The notes beneath the pieces are model-generated. The model made no database searches. It saw only the letters and a program-made list of their open reading frames with translations, and was not told where the DNA came from. From Phytopseudomonas flavescens (GTDB lineage Bacteria > Pseudomonadota > Gammaproteobacteria > Pseudomonadales > Pseudomonadaceae), in contig NZ_FNDG01000009.1 of assembly GCF_900100535.1 (NCBI RefSeq), forward strand, positions 62,001-126,000: DNA of 64,000 bases. The letters run 5' to 3'. Position 1 is the first letter of the stretch; each line of letters starts with the position of its first letter. Both the position numbers and the translations under genes were made by a program. This document shows positions 42,072 to 57,863 of this stretch, piece after piece.

Positions 42072-43193
42072 TCAGCCCCGGTAGTAGCGCTGCGCCACGA
42101 ATGGGGTCCTGGCGACTTTCATGGCGACGCGCTTGCCGCGTACCAGCGCCCATACATCGCTGTCCACGGCGACGTGGCTGCTCTGTACGTAGCCCATGGC
42201 CAGCGGCGCTCCCAGGCTCGGCCCGAAGCCACCGCTGCACACCTGACCGATGGTTTCTCCCTCGGCATTCACCAGTTCTGCACCTTCACGTACCGGCGTG
42301 CGTTCCTGGGGTAGCAGGCCGACACGTTTGCGGGCGACGCCTTCCCGCTGCTGCGCGAAGATCCGCTCGGCACCCGGGAAGCCGCCTGGGCGAATGCCAT
42401 CGGCCCGTCGCGCCTTGGAGATCGCCCAGAGCAGGCTCGCCTCGATCGGCGTGGTGTCGGTGCTCATGTCGTGGCCATACAGGCACAGGCCGGCCTCCAG
42501 GCGCAGCGAGTCACGGGCGCCCAGGCCGATCGCCTGCACTTCGGGCTCGGCCAGCAGGCTGCGCGCCAGGGCTTCGGCGTGGGCGGCGGGCACGGAGATT
42601 TCGTAGCCATCCTCACCGGTGTAGCCCGAGCGGCTGACGTAGCAATCGACGCCGAGCAGGCGTACCGCCGCGAACTGCATAAAGGTCATCTTCGCGACTT
42701 CAGGTGCCAGGCGGGTGAGTACGTCGACTGCCTTGGGGCCCTGCAGGGCGAGCAGGGCGCGCTCGAAGCGCGATTCGATCTGGCACTGGTTGGCGATGTG
42801 CTGCTGCAGGTGCATCAGGTCCTGATGCTTGCAGGCCGCGTTGACCACCAGAAACAGCGTGTCGTCGCCCAGGTTGGCGACCATCAGGTCGTCGAGGATG
42901 CCGCCGTTGGCGTCGGTGAACATGGCGTAGCGCTGCATGCCCACCGGCAGGTCGACGATATCCACCGGTACCAGGCTCTCCAGCGCCTTGGCGGCGCCGG
43001 CGCCGCGCAGGATGATCTGGCCCATGTGCGAGACGTCGAACAGCCCGGCGGCTTCGCGGGTGTGCAGGTGTTCCTTCATCACGCCGAGCGGATAGTGCAC
43101 CGGCATCTCGTAGCCAGCGAATGGCACCATGCGTGCGCCCAATTCCAGGTGCAGCGCGTGGAGGGGCGTTTTCGCCAGAATTTCAGAGCTCAT
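42072..43193 (-). CDS. gcvT: Glycine cleavage system aminomethyltransferase (T protein)
   Basis: A 373-residue GcvT that moves the methylene from aminomethyl-lipoyl H protein to THF, releasing ammonia. N-terminal KTPLHALHLELGARMVPFAGYEMPVHY, the folate-binding GLFDVSHMGQI, and SRSGYTGEDGYEISVP with the conserved Asp region nearby are all canonical; GLGARDSLRLEAGLCLYGHD follows. CAGGAGAG precedes the ATG at 43193; longer in-frame extension is rejected. Last gene of gcvH-gcvP-gcvT. Confidence 0.96.
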   Translation of the reverse strand: MSSEILAKTPLHALHLELGARMVPFAGYEMPVHYPLGVMKEHLHTREAAGLFDVSHMGQIILRGAGAAKALESLVPVDIVDLPVGMQRYAMFTDANGGILDDLMVANLGDDTLFLVVNAACKHQDLMHLQQHIANQCQIESRFERALLALQGPKAVDVLTRLAPEVAKMTFMQFAAVRLLGVDCYVSRSGYTGEDGYEISVPAAHAEALARSLLAEPEVQAIGLGARDSLRLEAGLCLYGHDMSTDTTPIEASLLWAISKARRADGIRPGGFPGAERIFAQQREGVARKRVGLLPQERTPVREGAELVNAEGETIGQVCSGGFGPSLGAPLAMGYVQSSHVAVDSDVWALVRGKRVAMKVARTPFVAQRYYRG

Positions 43194-43220
43194 TGCGCTC
43201 TCCTGTGTAGGTCGTGAGCG

Positions 43221-43272
43221 GCCCGCAATCGCGTGCGGGCATAAGGGGGGCTGCCGAAGCGTTCGGCAGCCC
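43221..43272 (-). promoter_or_regulatory. Double hairpin between gcvP and gcvT
   Basis: Just past the gcvP stop, GGGCTGCCGAA (43248-43258) pairs with TTCGGCAGCCC (43262-43272), an 11-bp stem with a 3-base loop. A second stem GCCCGC / GCGGGC (43221-43226 with 43235-43240) follows on the minus strand. They may partially terminate or protect the gcvHP message. Confidence 0.6.
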
Positions 43273-43279
43273 GGCGCGA

Positions 43280-46132
<2,853 letters not shown>

Positions 46133-46141
46133 GGTGTTCTC

Positions 46142-46525
46142 TCAGGCGTCGGCTTTGGCGTTGAGCAGGCGCTCGTAGGCGTCCTGATCGAGCAGGCCGG
46201 CCAGCGCCTCGGCGTTGCCTGGGCGGAAGCGGAAGAACCAGCCCTGTCCCAGCGGTTCGGCGTTGACCAGCTCGGGGCTGGCCTCGAGTTCGGCATTCAC
46301 TTCGACCACTTCGCCGTCGAGCGGCATGCCGATGTTGCTCGCTGCCTTCACCGATTCCAGCACGGCCACTTCTTCACCGGCGGTGTAGGCCTGCAGGTCG
46401 GGCAACTGTACGAATACCACGTCACCCAGTGCGTCCTGAGCGTAGGCGGTGATACCCACGGTGACCAGCCCGTCAGCCTCCTGACGCAGCCATTCGTGCT
46501 CGACGGTGAAACGCAATTCGCTCAT
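46142..46525 (-). CDS. gcvH: Glycine cleavage system H protein
   Basis: A 127-residue lipoyl carrier with N-terminal FTVEHEWLRQEADGLVTVGIT, lipoylated Lys in VLESVKAASNIGMP (about residue 61) and C-terminal GWFFRFRPGNAEALAGLLD. It shuttles the aminomethyl group between P, T and L proteins. AAGGAG precedes the ATG at 46525. First gene of the operon; the L protein (lpd) is not here. Confidence 0.96.
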   Translation of the reverse strand: MSELRFTVEHEWLRQEADGLVTVGITAYAQDALGDVVFVQLPDLQAYTAGEEVAVLESVKAASNIGMPLDGEVVEVNAELEASPELVNAEPLGQGWFFRFRPGNAEALAGLLDQDAYERLLNAKADA

Positions 46526-46810
46526 GAGGACTCCTTGGTGGTTTTGCTGCCCATCTGTGTGGGCGCGGCTCGTTGAACAAGCCATTAGCAAGCTCGGTGC
46601 CAGTTTAATTTTTACTTATAAATCATGGACTTGAAGGATTTCTGTAAATGGCTTCTGCTTGACCGTATCTATTTCGATACAAATTTTCCCGCCGTTCAGG
46701 GCGAGGCCATGCAGAGGCTGCGCATGTCGCACCTGGCACACTGTGTGTCGGATTGAATACGGTGTATTGAGATCGATACATGCTGCGGCGTTTAGAGGGA
46801 CCGCAGCAAG

Positions 46811-47614
46811 TCAGTGCAGCGCGCTGCGAGTACCCAACCGGCGCAGGCGATCACTGAGGCGCAGGTGCAGCGCAGGGTCGTTGCACAGCAGCAGCGCGCG
46901 CTGGATATCGAAGCGCTCTGCCTGCGGGCAGTCGAGTCGCTGATAGAGGTCGGCCCTGGCCAGGTGATCGCCGACGTTGGGAGGCGTTAACTGCAAGCAA
47001 CGTTCGGCGTCTTTCAGGGCAGACAGGTAATCTTCTTCCTGCACATGCAGATGGCGCAGGTTGCGCGACAGGCGCACGATCATGTCGCGGGCATCGCAGG
47101 CCAGCATGTGCTCGGCGCTCAATTGGGCCTGCGGAACCATGTGGCGCAGCAGCAGCTCACGGCAGTCGCGGGTGTACAGTCGCCGCCCGCCACAAGGGTC
47201 GAGCAGGTGGTCTGCACCGGGAACCCGCAACAGGAAGTAGCCTGGGAAATTGACGCCCTGCAGGGGGATCTCAAGGCGTCTTGCCAACTCCAGGGCGATC
47301 AGCGCGATGCTAAGGGGCTGGCCGCGACGACGCTGCAGCACCTTGTGCAGCAGTGCGGCCTGCGGCCGTACCGGGTTGTCGTCGTCTTCATGGAAGTGCA
47401 GGTCGTTGAGGCTGCGCAACAACGGCTGCGCGAGTTCCTGCGGCGGCAGGTTGGGGAGGCCGGCATCGACCTGGTGCTTCAGGCCACCGAGTTCGTCTAC
47501 CACTTGCCTGGGCTGCAGGGTCACGTCGTGTTCGGCAGCAACCCACAGGGCCGCTTCGAAGAGCGCCGGCTGCTCGGCGTTCAGGCAGGCAAGGCAGTGG
47601 TCACGTGCGCTCAT
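46811..47614 (-). CDS. SirB1-family protein (transglutaminase-like fold with TPR)
   Basis: A 267-residue SirB1/'tetratricopeptide-transglutaminase' protein. The transglutaminase-like half holds VLQRRRGQPLSIALIALELARRL and GVNFPGYFLLRV with HLLDPCGGRRLY; the usual catalytic Cys is not clear, so catalysis is doubtful. The C-terminal half (about 190-260) has TPR helices (EEDYLSALKDAERCLQLTPPNVGDH). Function is unknown. The ATG at 47614 has a GGGAGG sequence with 5-base spacing; the GTG two codons upstream overlaps that ribosome-binding site. Confidence 0.85.
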   Translation of the reverse strand: MSARDHCLACLNAEQPALFEAALWVAAEHDVTLQPRQVVDELGGLKHQVDAGLPNLPPQELAQPLLRSLNDLHFHEDDDNPVRPQAALLHKVLQRRRGQPLSIALIALELARRLEIPLQGVNFPGYFLLRVPGADHLLDPCGGRRLYTRDCRELLLRHMVPQAQLSAEHMLACDARDMIVRLSRNLRHLHVQEEDYLSALKDAERCLQLTPPNVGDHLARADLYQRLDCPQAERFDIQRALLLCNDPALHLRLSDRLRRLGTRSALH

Positions 47615-47720
47615 GGTCACCTCCCGTGGGTGACCTCTGTTTTAACCGTGCGCGCGCCTGACGTCTAGAGCTGAAGGCCGAGGATATGTAGCCGGCGATC
47701 TGTCCGCCGCCGTCCGGTGA

Positions 47721-47984
47721 TCATTGCGCCTGGGCTTCGCTACCTAGCTCGCCGAGGGCATCGGGCTGATTCTTGAAGGCCTTGGCGAACACATCGCGGT
47801 TTCTGGCCATGTAGATGCCCAGCTCTTCGCCCTGTTCCTCGCTGAGGGACGGTACCGCCTTCTGCAGTACATCGCTGAGCAGTTCTGCCAGCTCCAGCAT
47901 CTTGTCGTGACGGTCGGCTTCGGCTTTATCCATGAATAAACGCTCCGGATCGCGACTGCTGCGGTACACCACTTCGACGGCCAT
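47721..47984 (-). CDS. yebG: YebG-family SOS-induced protein
   Basis: An 87-residue YebG homologue: MAVEVVYRSSRDPERLFMDK, then the conserved EADRHDKMLELAELLSD and EEQGEELGIYMARNRDVF. In E. coli yebG is a LexA-controlled gene induced by DNA damage; its biochemical role is unknown. A perfect LexA box lies 41 bases upstream of the start here, supporting the same control. GAGGTG precedes the ATG. Confidence 0.92.
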   Translation of the reverse strand: MAVEVVYRSSRDPERLFMDKAEADRHDKMLELAELLSDVLQKAVPSLSEEQGEELGIYMARNRDVFAKAFKNQPDALGELGSEAQAQ

Positions 47985-48024
47985 TCATCACCTCTACGCC
48001 TTCACGCTAATGGTTGAAAAAATA

Positions 48025-48040
48025 CTGTTCATGCATACAG
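48025..48040 (-). promoter_or_regulatory. LexA (SOS) box of yebG
   Basis: CTGTTCATGCATACAG matches the LexA consensus CTGT-N8-ACAG exactly, with an ATGCAT centre. It lies 41-56 bases upstream of the yebG start. Confidence 0.88.
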
Positions 48041-48283
48041 TTTCGGCAAGCATAGTGAACCTTGCTGCATTTGAACAGGGTAAACATGATTCCCGGTATG
48101 CGCGGCATCTTGTCACGCGCCGCAGGTTGTCGCATCCGTGCCTTTTCGGCGACAGCGGGCTTCTCTGTGCCACGGCAGTCGCTCCGGGCCAGCTTCGCTG
48201 GTCTCGTTCCTGCATGGAGATGTCACGCGGACGTGTCATGATGACCGCGTTGCCGGCTGCATCAATCGTCAGAGGGGAAGGGT

Positions 48284-48757
48284 ATGAAGTGGGTAGATAA
48301 CAGCCGCAAACAGATGCACAAGGGGGCCAATTCGATTGGCAACCTGTTCGTCGAGAGTTTCCATTACCTGGGCCTGTTCGTGATTGGCGGGGCGACTGCC
48401 TGGGCCTCCGTCGCAGCCTTTCTGGGCATGCTGGAGAAGGGCAGTGCCAGCGTGGACGACATTCTGCTGCTGTTCATCTACCTGGAGTTGGGGGCGATGG
48501 TCGGTATCTATTTCAAGACCAACCACCTGCCCATCCGTTTTCTTTTGTACATCGCCATCACGGCGCTGACCCGTTACCTGATCGGCGATGTGTCCCACCA
48601 CAAGGCACCGGATATCGGCCTGCTGTACCTGTGTGGCGGTATCTTCCTGCTGGCGCTGTCGGTGCTGGCGGTACGCTTCGCCTCGTACCGGTTCCCGTCC
48701 AGCAAGGCCATCGATTCGACCGGTGAAGTGGTTGGCGACAACTATTCGGAGAAGTGA
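48284..48757 (+). CDS. psiE: PsiE-family phosphate-starvation-inducible membrane protein
   Basis: A 157-residue inner-membrane protein with four predicted helices (about 25-48, 58-78, 85-104, 110-130). The signature LLLFIYLELGAMVGIYFKTNHLPIRFLLYIAITALTR, here spanning about 62-98, is that of PsiE, induced by phosphate starvation in E. coli; function unknown. AGGGGAAGG precedes the ATG. Divergent from yebG; no clear Pho box was found by eye. Confidence 0.9.
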   Translation: MKWVDNSRKQMHKGANSIGNLFVESFHYLGLFVIGGATAWASVAAFLGMLEKGSASVDDILLLFIYLELGAMVGIYFKTNHLPIRFLLYIAITALTRYLIGDVSHHKAPDIGLLYLCGGIFLLALSVLAVRFASYRFPSSKAIDSTGEVVGDNYSEK

Positions 48758-48766
48758 TCGAGCGGC

Positions 48767-51400
<2,634 letters not shown>

Positions 51401-51532
51401 CAGGCGAGCGCTCCGGGGGCAAAGGCAGGGTTCGGCATGGCAGGATGAATGCGGTGGCAAGCCGCCGATGGTCTCACAGGCGGAGCGGGATTGGCAGCAC
51501 CCGTACGGCTGATGCGCCCGTGCCGGGGCGGC

Positions 51533-51766
51533 TCACTTGTCTTCGGTCTTGATCGCACCGCGAATGTTCATGGCGGCCAGGCACAGTTGTAACGCGATCA
51601 GGGCGTAGGCATGGCTGTAGAGGCCCCAGACGATCCACAGCAGATTGCTGGCCATGAACACCCAGAAACCCAGGTTGCGGCGCTGGCGCTGTTTCGAGGC
51701 GACCAGCCAGGCGGCGGCGACGGTAACCAGCATGGCTGGCCATTGCAGCCAGTCGATGTATTCCAT
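51533..51766 (-). CDS. Small membrane protein (77 aa)
   Basis: A 77-residue protein with two to three predicted helices (about 8-24, 32-50, 52-68) and charged ends. The pattern NLGFWVFMASNLLWIVWGLYS resembles small conserved membrane proteins seen near regulators in Pseudomonas, with some likeness to one PnuC/SWEET-type repeat. No function can be assigned. Confidence 0.78.
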   Translation of the reverse strand: MEYIDWLQWPAMLVTVAAAWLVASKQRQRRNLGFWVFMASNLLWIVWGLYSHAYALIALQLCLAAMNIRGAIKTEDK

Positions 51767-51831
51767 GAATGCGCTCGTTTATCAGCAAGGACTTGAGGTG
51801 CGACCCGGCTGGTAGAGGTCTGTTCGACCTT

Positions 51832-53250
<1,419 letters not shown>

Positions 53251-53317
53251 CGAATGTCCGGTCGGGATGATGTGGTATCGAGTGTAGAGCAGCGATTTCC
53301 CTGCAAGTGCCCTGCGC

Positions 53318-53704
53318 TCAGGGCATCCGCTTGAAGATTCGTTCGGAGAACAGCATCTGGGCGAGCAGCGGATAGCTCAGGTAGTGCAGTGCGAAAATCA
53401 CCACACCCATCGGGCTGGGTTCGTCCTGCAGGGTCATCATGCCCAGCAGGCCGGCATACAGCAGCGCCAGCATGCCGCCATACAGCCACACCAGGCGGCG
53501 CCGTTCCCCGCGGCTCGGCGGGCGGCGCTGTGTCCAGGCGAACAGCAGGGCCATCAGCGCCGCCACGCTGGCGGCGATCACCAGTGTGGCCAGCACGCCG
53601 CCGAGTTTCACGAAGCTGCGCAGCAGCAGGTTGAGCAGGACGGCTGCGACCACGCCGATCACGGCGTAGCGGGTCATGGCGACGGAAGCATGGGATGGAG
53701 GCAT
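53318..53704 (-). CDS. Hypothetical membrane protein (128 aa)
   Basis: A 128-residue protein with four predicted helices (about 12-30, 36-56, 72-90, 100-118) and an Arg-rich loop QRRPPSRGERRR on the cytoplasmic side. No recognised family. A start at residue 10 (MTRYAVIG) is equally possible; neither has a good ribosome-binding site. Confidence 0.65.
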   Translation of the reverse strand: MPPSHASVAMTRYAVIGVVAAVLLNLLLRSFVKLGGVLATLVIAASVAALMALLFAWTQRRPPSRGERRRLVWLYGGMLALLYAGLLGMMTLQDEPSPMGVVIFALHYLSYPLLAQMLFSERIFKRMP

Positions 53705-53760
53705 GGCGGCACGGCTCGGTGCAAAGGATGAAACCTGAGTCTCGTCGCTGGAGCCGGGTT

Positions 53761-54591
53761 CTACAAGGCGCGATCCAGGCCGAAGCGGCGGCTCAGCAGG
53801 CGATCGAGCAGCGCGCCGGGCAGTAGGGCGGCGAGCAGCGGCAGTGCGCGGCTGCCATTGCCGATGCGGAGCACCCGTGGCCGCTTGCCGCCGTTTACGG
53901 CGGCGAACACATTGCGAGCGACGTGGCTGGCAGGGGTCGGATTGTCCTGGGAAGCCATGGCGCGGGCACGGATGCCGTCACGCATGGGCCACCAGGGCGA
54001 GTGCTCGCCGATCAGCTGCTCGGCCTGACGGCTGGCCTGGGTGCCGAAGCTCGACTCGATGGCGCCGGGCTGCACCTCCAGCACGCCGACGCCGAAAGGC
54101 GCCAGCTCCAGGCGCAGGGCATCGCTGAGGGCGTGCACGGCAGCCTTGGAGGCGCAGTAGGCGCCTGCGAACGGGGTGACCAGCACGGCAGAGACACTGC
54201 CGATGTTCACCACCAGCCCCTTGTTGCGGCGCAGTAGCGGGAACAGCGCCCGGGTCACGCTGACGATGGCGAACACATTGGTTTCGAACTGTCGGCGCAG
54301 CGCCGTGGCACCGCCATCGATCAGCGGGCCCATGGCGCCATAGCCGGCGTTGTTGATCAGCACGTCCAGGCCACCGATGCGTTCCTCCAGGGTGGTGGCC
54401 AGTCGCTCGACTGCAGCGTCGTCGTCCACGTCCAGTTGCACGGCGTTGAAGCCCGCCTCGCTCAGGCGCGCCACGTCTTCCTGTTTGCGGGCGCTGGCCC
54501 AGACCTGGTAGCCCTGCTGCGCAAAGGTGTCGGCCAGTGCGCGGCCGATGCCACTGGAGCAGCCGGTGATCAGCACCGTGGGATGGCTCAT
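53761..54591 (-). CDS. Short-chain dehydrogenase/reductase
   Basis: A 276-residue classical SDR with TGCSSGIG (9-16), NNAGYGAMGP, catalytic Ser in INVGSV-like NIGSVSAVL and Tyr-x3-Lys in AYCASKAAV. The C-terminal 60 residues are extended and hydrophobic (LPLLAALLPGALLDRLL), seen in SDRs that act on lipid or steroid-like substrates. AAGGA precedes the ATG. The substrate is unknown. Confidence 0.87.
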   Translation of the reverse strand: MSHPTVLITGCSSGIGRALADTFAQQGYQVWASARKQEDVARLSEAGFNAVQLDVDDDAAVERLATTLEERIGGLDVLINNAGYGAMGPLIDGGATALRRQFETNVFAIVSVTRALFPLLRRNKGLVVNIGSVSAVLVTPFAGAYCASKAAVHALSDALRLELAPFGVGVLEVQPGAIESSFGTQASRQAEQLIGEHSPWWPMRDGIRARAMASQDNPTPASHVARNVFAAVNGGKRPRVLRIGNGSRALPLLAALLPGALLDRLLSRRFGLDRAL

Positions 54592-54635
54592 GGGGAATCC
54601 TTGTGCTTGTCGTTGTGTGGATCGTTCACCTGTTT

Positions 54636-55100
54636 TCAGCGACTGAACGTACCTTGCAGCTGTTCGGCACGAAACTCCAGGGTGCTGGCGCGGTAGCCGC
54701 TCCGCAGGGGGGGCAGGGGCAGGCAGGTTTGCCAGTCGGCACCCGGCAGCAATTCACCGGGGCCGCTGTAGCGTGGCGTTTCGTAGAGCCGCTGTGCCAG
54801 GTTGACGCTGTCGCCTGGGCGGTAGGCGGCTACCTGCCAGCGCAGCTCCAGCAGGGCGGCTTCGCTGCCGTTGTGCAGGTGCAGGCTCAACGGGCGATCG
54901 GCCGGGCAGCTTTGCGGCGCATGACTCAGGCGCAGCTCGAGGCGAGCCAGGAGACGATTCTCCCGGCTTTCCTGCCACAGCACCCAGCTCGAGACCATCC
55001 CCAGGCCGACCAGCGCGGCGAGGGAAATGGGCAGGGCCTTGGCCGGATAGCGGATCAGCAGGATGAACCAACTGAGCACCAGAATCGCGCCGACAATCAT
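54636..55100 (-). CDS. Conserved membrane protein (154 aa)
   Basis: A 154-residue protein with two N-terminal helices (about 2-18 and 22-42) and a periplasmic domain holding a likely disulfide (Cys at QSCPAD and QTCLPL) and beta-type repeats. Homologues in Pseudomonas are often labelled 'multidrug transporter' without evidence; nothing in the sequence supports transport. AAGGTC precedes the ATG. Confidence 0.7.
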   Translation of the reverse strand: MIVGAILVLSWFILLIRYPAKALPISLAALVGLGMVSSWVLWQESRENRLLARLELRLSHAPQSCPADRPLSLHLHNGSEAALLELRWQVAAYRPGDSVNLAQRLYETPRYSGPGELLPGADWQTCLPLPPLRSGYRASTLEFRAEQLQGTFSR

Positions 55101-55186
55101 CGCGGGACCTTGAACGTCGAATGTGGGGCAATCCTACACAAGCCCGGCTGCCTCGGCACGCCTGCAGGGTTGGAGGATGTTTCCAC

Positions 55187-55238
55187 TAGGGTCTGTGCCC
55201 GTTTCAGCGCGGCCGTGCGTGAAACGGGAACAGACCCT
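55187..55238. repeat. Near-perfect hairpin repeat of the TAGGGTCTGTTG family
   Basis: AGGGTCTGTGCCCGTTTCA is mirrored with one mismatch by TGAAACGGGAACAGACCCT around the GCGCGGCCGTGCG centre also seen at 15,095-15,107. It ends two bases before the yaaA stop codon and could act as that gene's terminator. Confidence 0.75.
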
Positions 55239-55239
55239 G

Positions 55240-56019
55240 TCACTGCGGGGCGTGATCGCGCAGGAACACCAGCTTGTCGGCGCTGGAGTCCTTGGCCGAA
55301 AAGCGGTAACCCTGGTCGTCGAAGTCCTTGAGGTCCTTCGGATCCTTCAGGCGCTCCCTGATCACGTGGCGGGCCATCAGGCCACGGGCCTTCTTGGCAT
55401 AGAAGCTGATGATCTTGTACTGGCCGTTCTTCAGGTCCTTGAATTCGGTGTCGATGATGCGCGCCTTGAGCACCTTGCGCTTGACCGCGCCAAAGTACTC
55501 GTTGGAGGCCAGGTTGAGCAGCACGTCGTCGCCCTGGGCCTGCAGCGCCTGGTTCAGCCACTCGCTGATGCGCTCGCCCCAGAAGGCGTAGAGGTCCTTG
55601 CCGCGGGCATTGGCCAGCTTGGTGCCCATCTCCAGGCGGTAGGGCATCATCAGATCCAGCGGGCGCAGCAGGCCGTACAGGCCGGAAAGCATGCGCAGGT
55701 GCTGTTGGGCGAAGTCGAAATCCGCATCCGTGAAGCGTTGCGCATCCAGGCCGGTGTACACGTCGCCCTTGAACGCCAACAGTGCCTGCTTGGCGTTCCG
55801 TGTATCGAAGGCCGGCGTCCAGCTGCCGAAGCGTGCGGCATTGAGGCCGGCGAGCTTGTCCGACAGGTGCATCAGCTCGGCGATCTGTGCGGGGGAGAAG
55901 TCGCGCAACTGGGCGACCAGTTCCTGGGCGTGGTCGAGGAATTCGGGTTGGGTGAAGCGTGACGTCACCGGCGCGGTGTCGTAATCCAGGGTCTTGGCGG
56001 GTGAAATCACCATCAGCAT
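55240..56019 (-). CDS. yaaA: Peroxide stress protein YaaA
   Basis: A 259-residue YaaA (DUF328) protein, which limits iron-driven DNA damage during peroxide stress in E. coli and has a DNA-binding-like fold. Signatures: [17 protein letters not shown] at the start, [32 protein letters not shown] region, [27 protein letters not shown], and [16 protein letters not shown] precedes the first ATG. Its 3' end abuts the hairpin repeat. Confidence 0.94.
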   Translation of the reverse strand: MLMVISPAKTLDYDTAPVTSRFTQPEFLDHAQELVAQLRDFSPAQIAELMHLSDKLAGLNAARFGSWTPAFDTRNAKQALLAFKGDVYTGLDAQRFTDADFDFAQQHLRMLSGLYGLLRPLDLMMPYRLEMGTKLANARGKDLYAFWGERISEWLNQALQAQGDDVLLNLASNEYFGAVKRKVLKARIIDTEFKDLKNGQYKIISFYAKKARGLMARHVIRERLKDPKDLKDFDDQGYRFSAKDSSADKLVFLRDHAPQ

Positions 56020-56434
56020 AGGTCGTCTCCTTCAGCGGAGCGTCGATTCTAGCCGATTCGGCACCATCAGCAGCGCTGCGTCCGGAAACGCTTCGGCGCT
56101 GCGCCACGGGGGCGTCCGACTCCGGACTTTAGCGGCGGGCTGGGCGGTCGCCAAGGGTCATTCGTCTAACCGAAAAATAAACTTCAAAAATCTGAAAAGA
56201 TCGTTTTCCTGTCACATTTTTTGGAGTATCAACGAACTGTGGCCTGCCGCGAGTCGATCATGATGATCCGTCGCTGCAGGCAACGCCTTGAAAGACCGCC
56301 GAACCCTGCAGACAGGTGGCGGCCCCCGGCCCTCATCCGTTTGCACCTCTCCGCCCGGGCGGGGAGTCGGTGGCCCTGTGTGGCGGAGCGCCGTCCTGGC
56401 ATTCCGTCGCTGGATCCGACAAGAGGTGACGAGT

Positions 56435-57826
56435 ATGGATGACCACGGACGCATCAAGCCCACCGCCCCAACCTTGTACGCCCTCGACACCAATGTCCTG
56501 ATTCACGACCCCAACGCGCTGCTCAATTTCGAGGAGCACCACGTCGCCATTCCGATGACCGTGCTGGAGGAACTCGACAAGCTGAAAACCGGCAAGCAGG
56601 GAGTGGCCGCCGAATGCCGGCAGGCGATTCGTCTGATCGACAAGATCCTCGACGGCGCCAGCCCCGAGGAAGTCGAGCACGGCGTACCGATCCAGCGTGG
56701 CAAGGGCGAACCGCGTGGCTTCCTGTCGATTCTCATGAGCAAGAGTGCGGCGCCTGTCACCTGGTTGCCGGAAGACCTCAACGACAACAAGATCATCAAC
56801 CAACTGGTCGAACTGAAGTCACGCCGGCCGGGCACCTCGGTGGTGCTGGTGACCAAGGACATCAACATGCGCCTGAAGGCGCGTGGTTGCGGCCTGGACT
56901 CCGAGGACTATCACACCGACCAGTTGGTCGACGACATCTCGCTGCTCTCCAAGGGCTATCACAACGTCGAGGGCGCCTTCTGGGACCGTGTCGCCAAGGT
57001 CGACACCCGGCAGGGCCATGGCCGTACCTGGCACCGCGTGCAGTTGAGCGAAGAGTTGCCGGGGGTCAACGTCAACGAGTTCATCATCGACGAGCAGGGC
57101 TTCGTCGGCTGGGTCAAGGAGGCCGAGGGCGGCGAACTGCTGATTCTCGACCTGCATCAGGAGCCGCTGCTGCACCAGGAGGCCTGGGGGCTCAAGCCGC
57201 GGGACATCTATCAGGCGCTGGCGCTCTATGCACTGCTCGACCCCGACATCCACCTGGTCAACCTGACCGGCGCCGCCGGTTCGGGCAAGACCATTCTGGC
57301 CCTGGCGGCGGCCATCGAGCAGACCATGGTCAGCAAGCGCTACCGACGCATCATCGCCACCCGATCGGTGCAGGGGCTGGATCAGGAGATCGGCTTCCTG
57401 CCCGGTACCGAGGCCGAGAAGATGGAGCCCTGGCTGGGTGCCATCACCGACAACCTCGAAGCCCTGCACATGGACGACGAGAACACCCATGGCAGCGTCG
57501 ACTACATCCTGCAGAAGGTGCCCTTGCAGTTCAAATCCCTGAACTACATCCGTGGACGCAGCTTCCAGCAGAGCCTGATCCTAATCGACGAGTGCCAGAA
57601 CCTCACCCCGCACCAGATGAAGACCATCATCACCCGCGCCGGCAGTGGCTCCAAGGTGATCTGCCTGGGCAACCTGGCGCAGATCGACACGCCCTATCTG
57701 TCGGCACCCAGTTCAGGCCTGACCTACCTCACCGAGCGGTTCAAGGGCTTCGAGCATGGTGTGCACATCACCCTGCAGGGCGTGCCACGCTCGATACTCG
57801 CCGAATACGCGGAAAGCCACATGTAA
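56435..57826 (+). CDS. PIN-PhoH fusion protein (PhoH2-type ATPase/ribonuclease)
   Basis: A 463-residue protein with an N-terminal PIN nuclease domain (about 12-150; LYALDTNVLIHDPNAL with the first acidic residue, and VVLVTKDINMRLKA) and a C-terminal PhoH NTPase domain (about 245-460) with Walker A GAAGSGKTILAL and Walker B LILIDECQNLT. PhoH2 proteins act as RNA helicase/ribonucleases. AAGAGGTG precedes the ATG at 56435; an upstream in-frame start lacks homology. The 415-bp gap before it shows no other gene. Confidence 0.93.
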   Translation: MDDHGRIKPTAPTLYALDTNVLIHDPNALLNFEEHHVAIPMTVLEELDKLKTGKQGVAAECRQAIRLIDKILDGASPEEVEHGVPIQRGKGEPRGFLSILMSKSAAPVTWLPEDLNDNKIINQLVELKSRRPGTSVVLVTKDINMRLKARGCGLDSEDYHTDQLVDDISLLSKGYHNVEGAFWDRVAKVDTRQGHGRTWHRVQLSEELPGVNVNEFIIDEQGFVGWVKEAEGGELLILDLHQEPLLHQEAWGLKPRDIYQALALYALLDPDIHLVNLTGAAGSGKTILALAAAIEQTMVSKRYRRIIATRSVQGLDQEIGFLPGTEAEKMEPWLGAITDNLEALHMDDENTHGSVDYILQKVPLQFKSLNYIRGRSFQQSLILIDECQNLTPHQMKTIITRAGSGSKVICLGNLAQIDTPYLSAPSSGLTYLTERFKGFEHGVHITLQGVPRSILAEYAESHM

Positions 57827-57863
57827 CCGCCGTGGCGCACGCCCCGAGTCGTGGTGCGTGCGC

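Noticed and set aside
46526..46810. Glycine riboswitch upstream of gcvH
   Set aside because: The 285-bp gap lacks the paired GGAGA-type aptamer cores expected; only an AT-rich promoter-like segment near 46,608-46,640 is visible.
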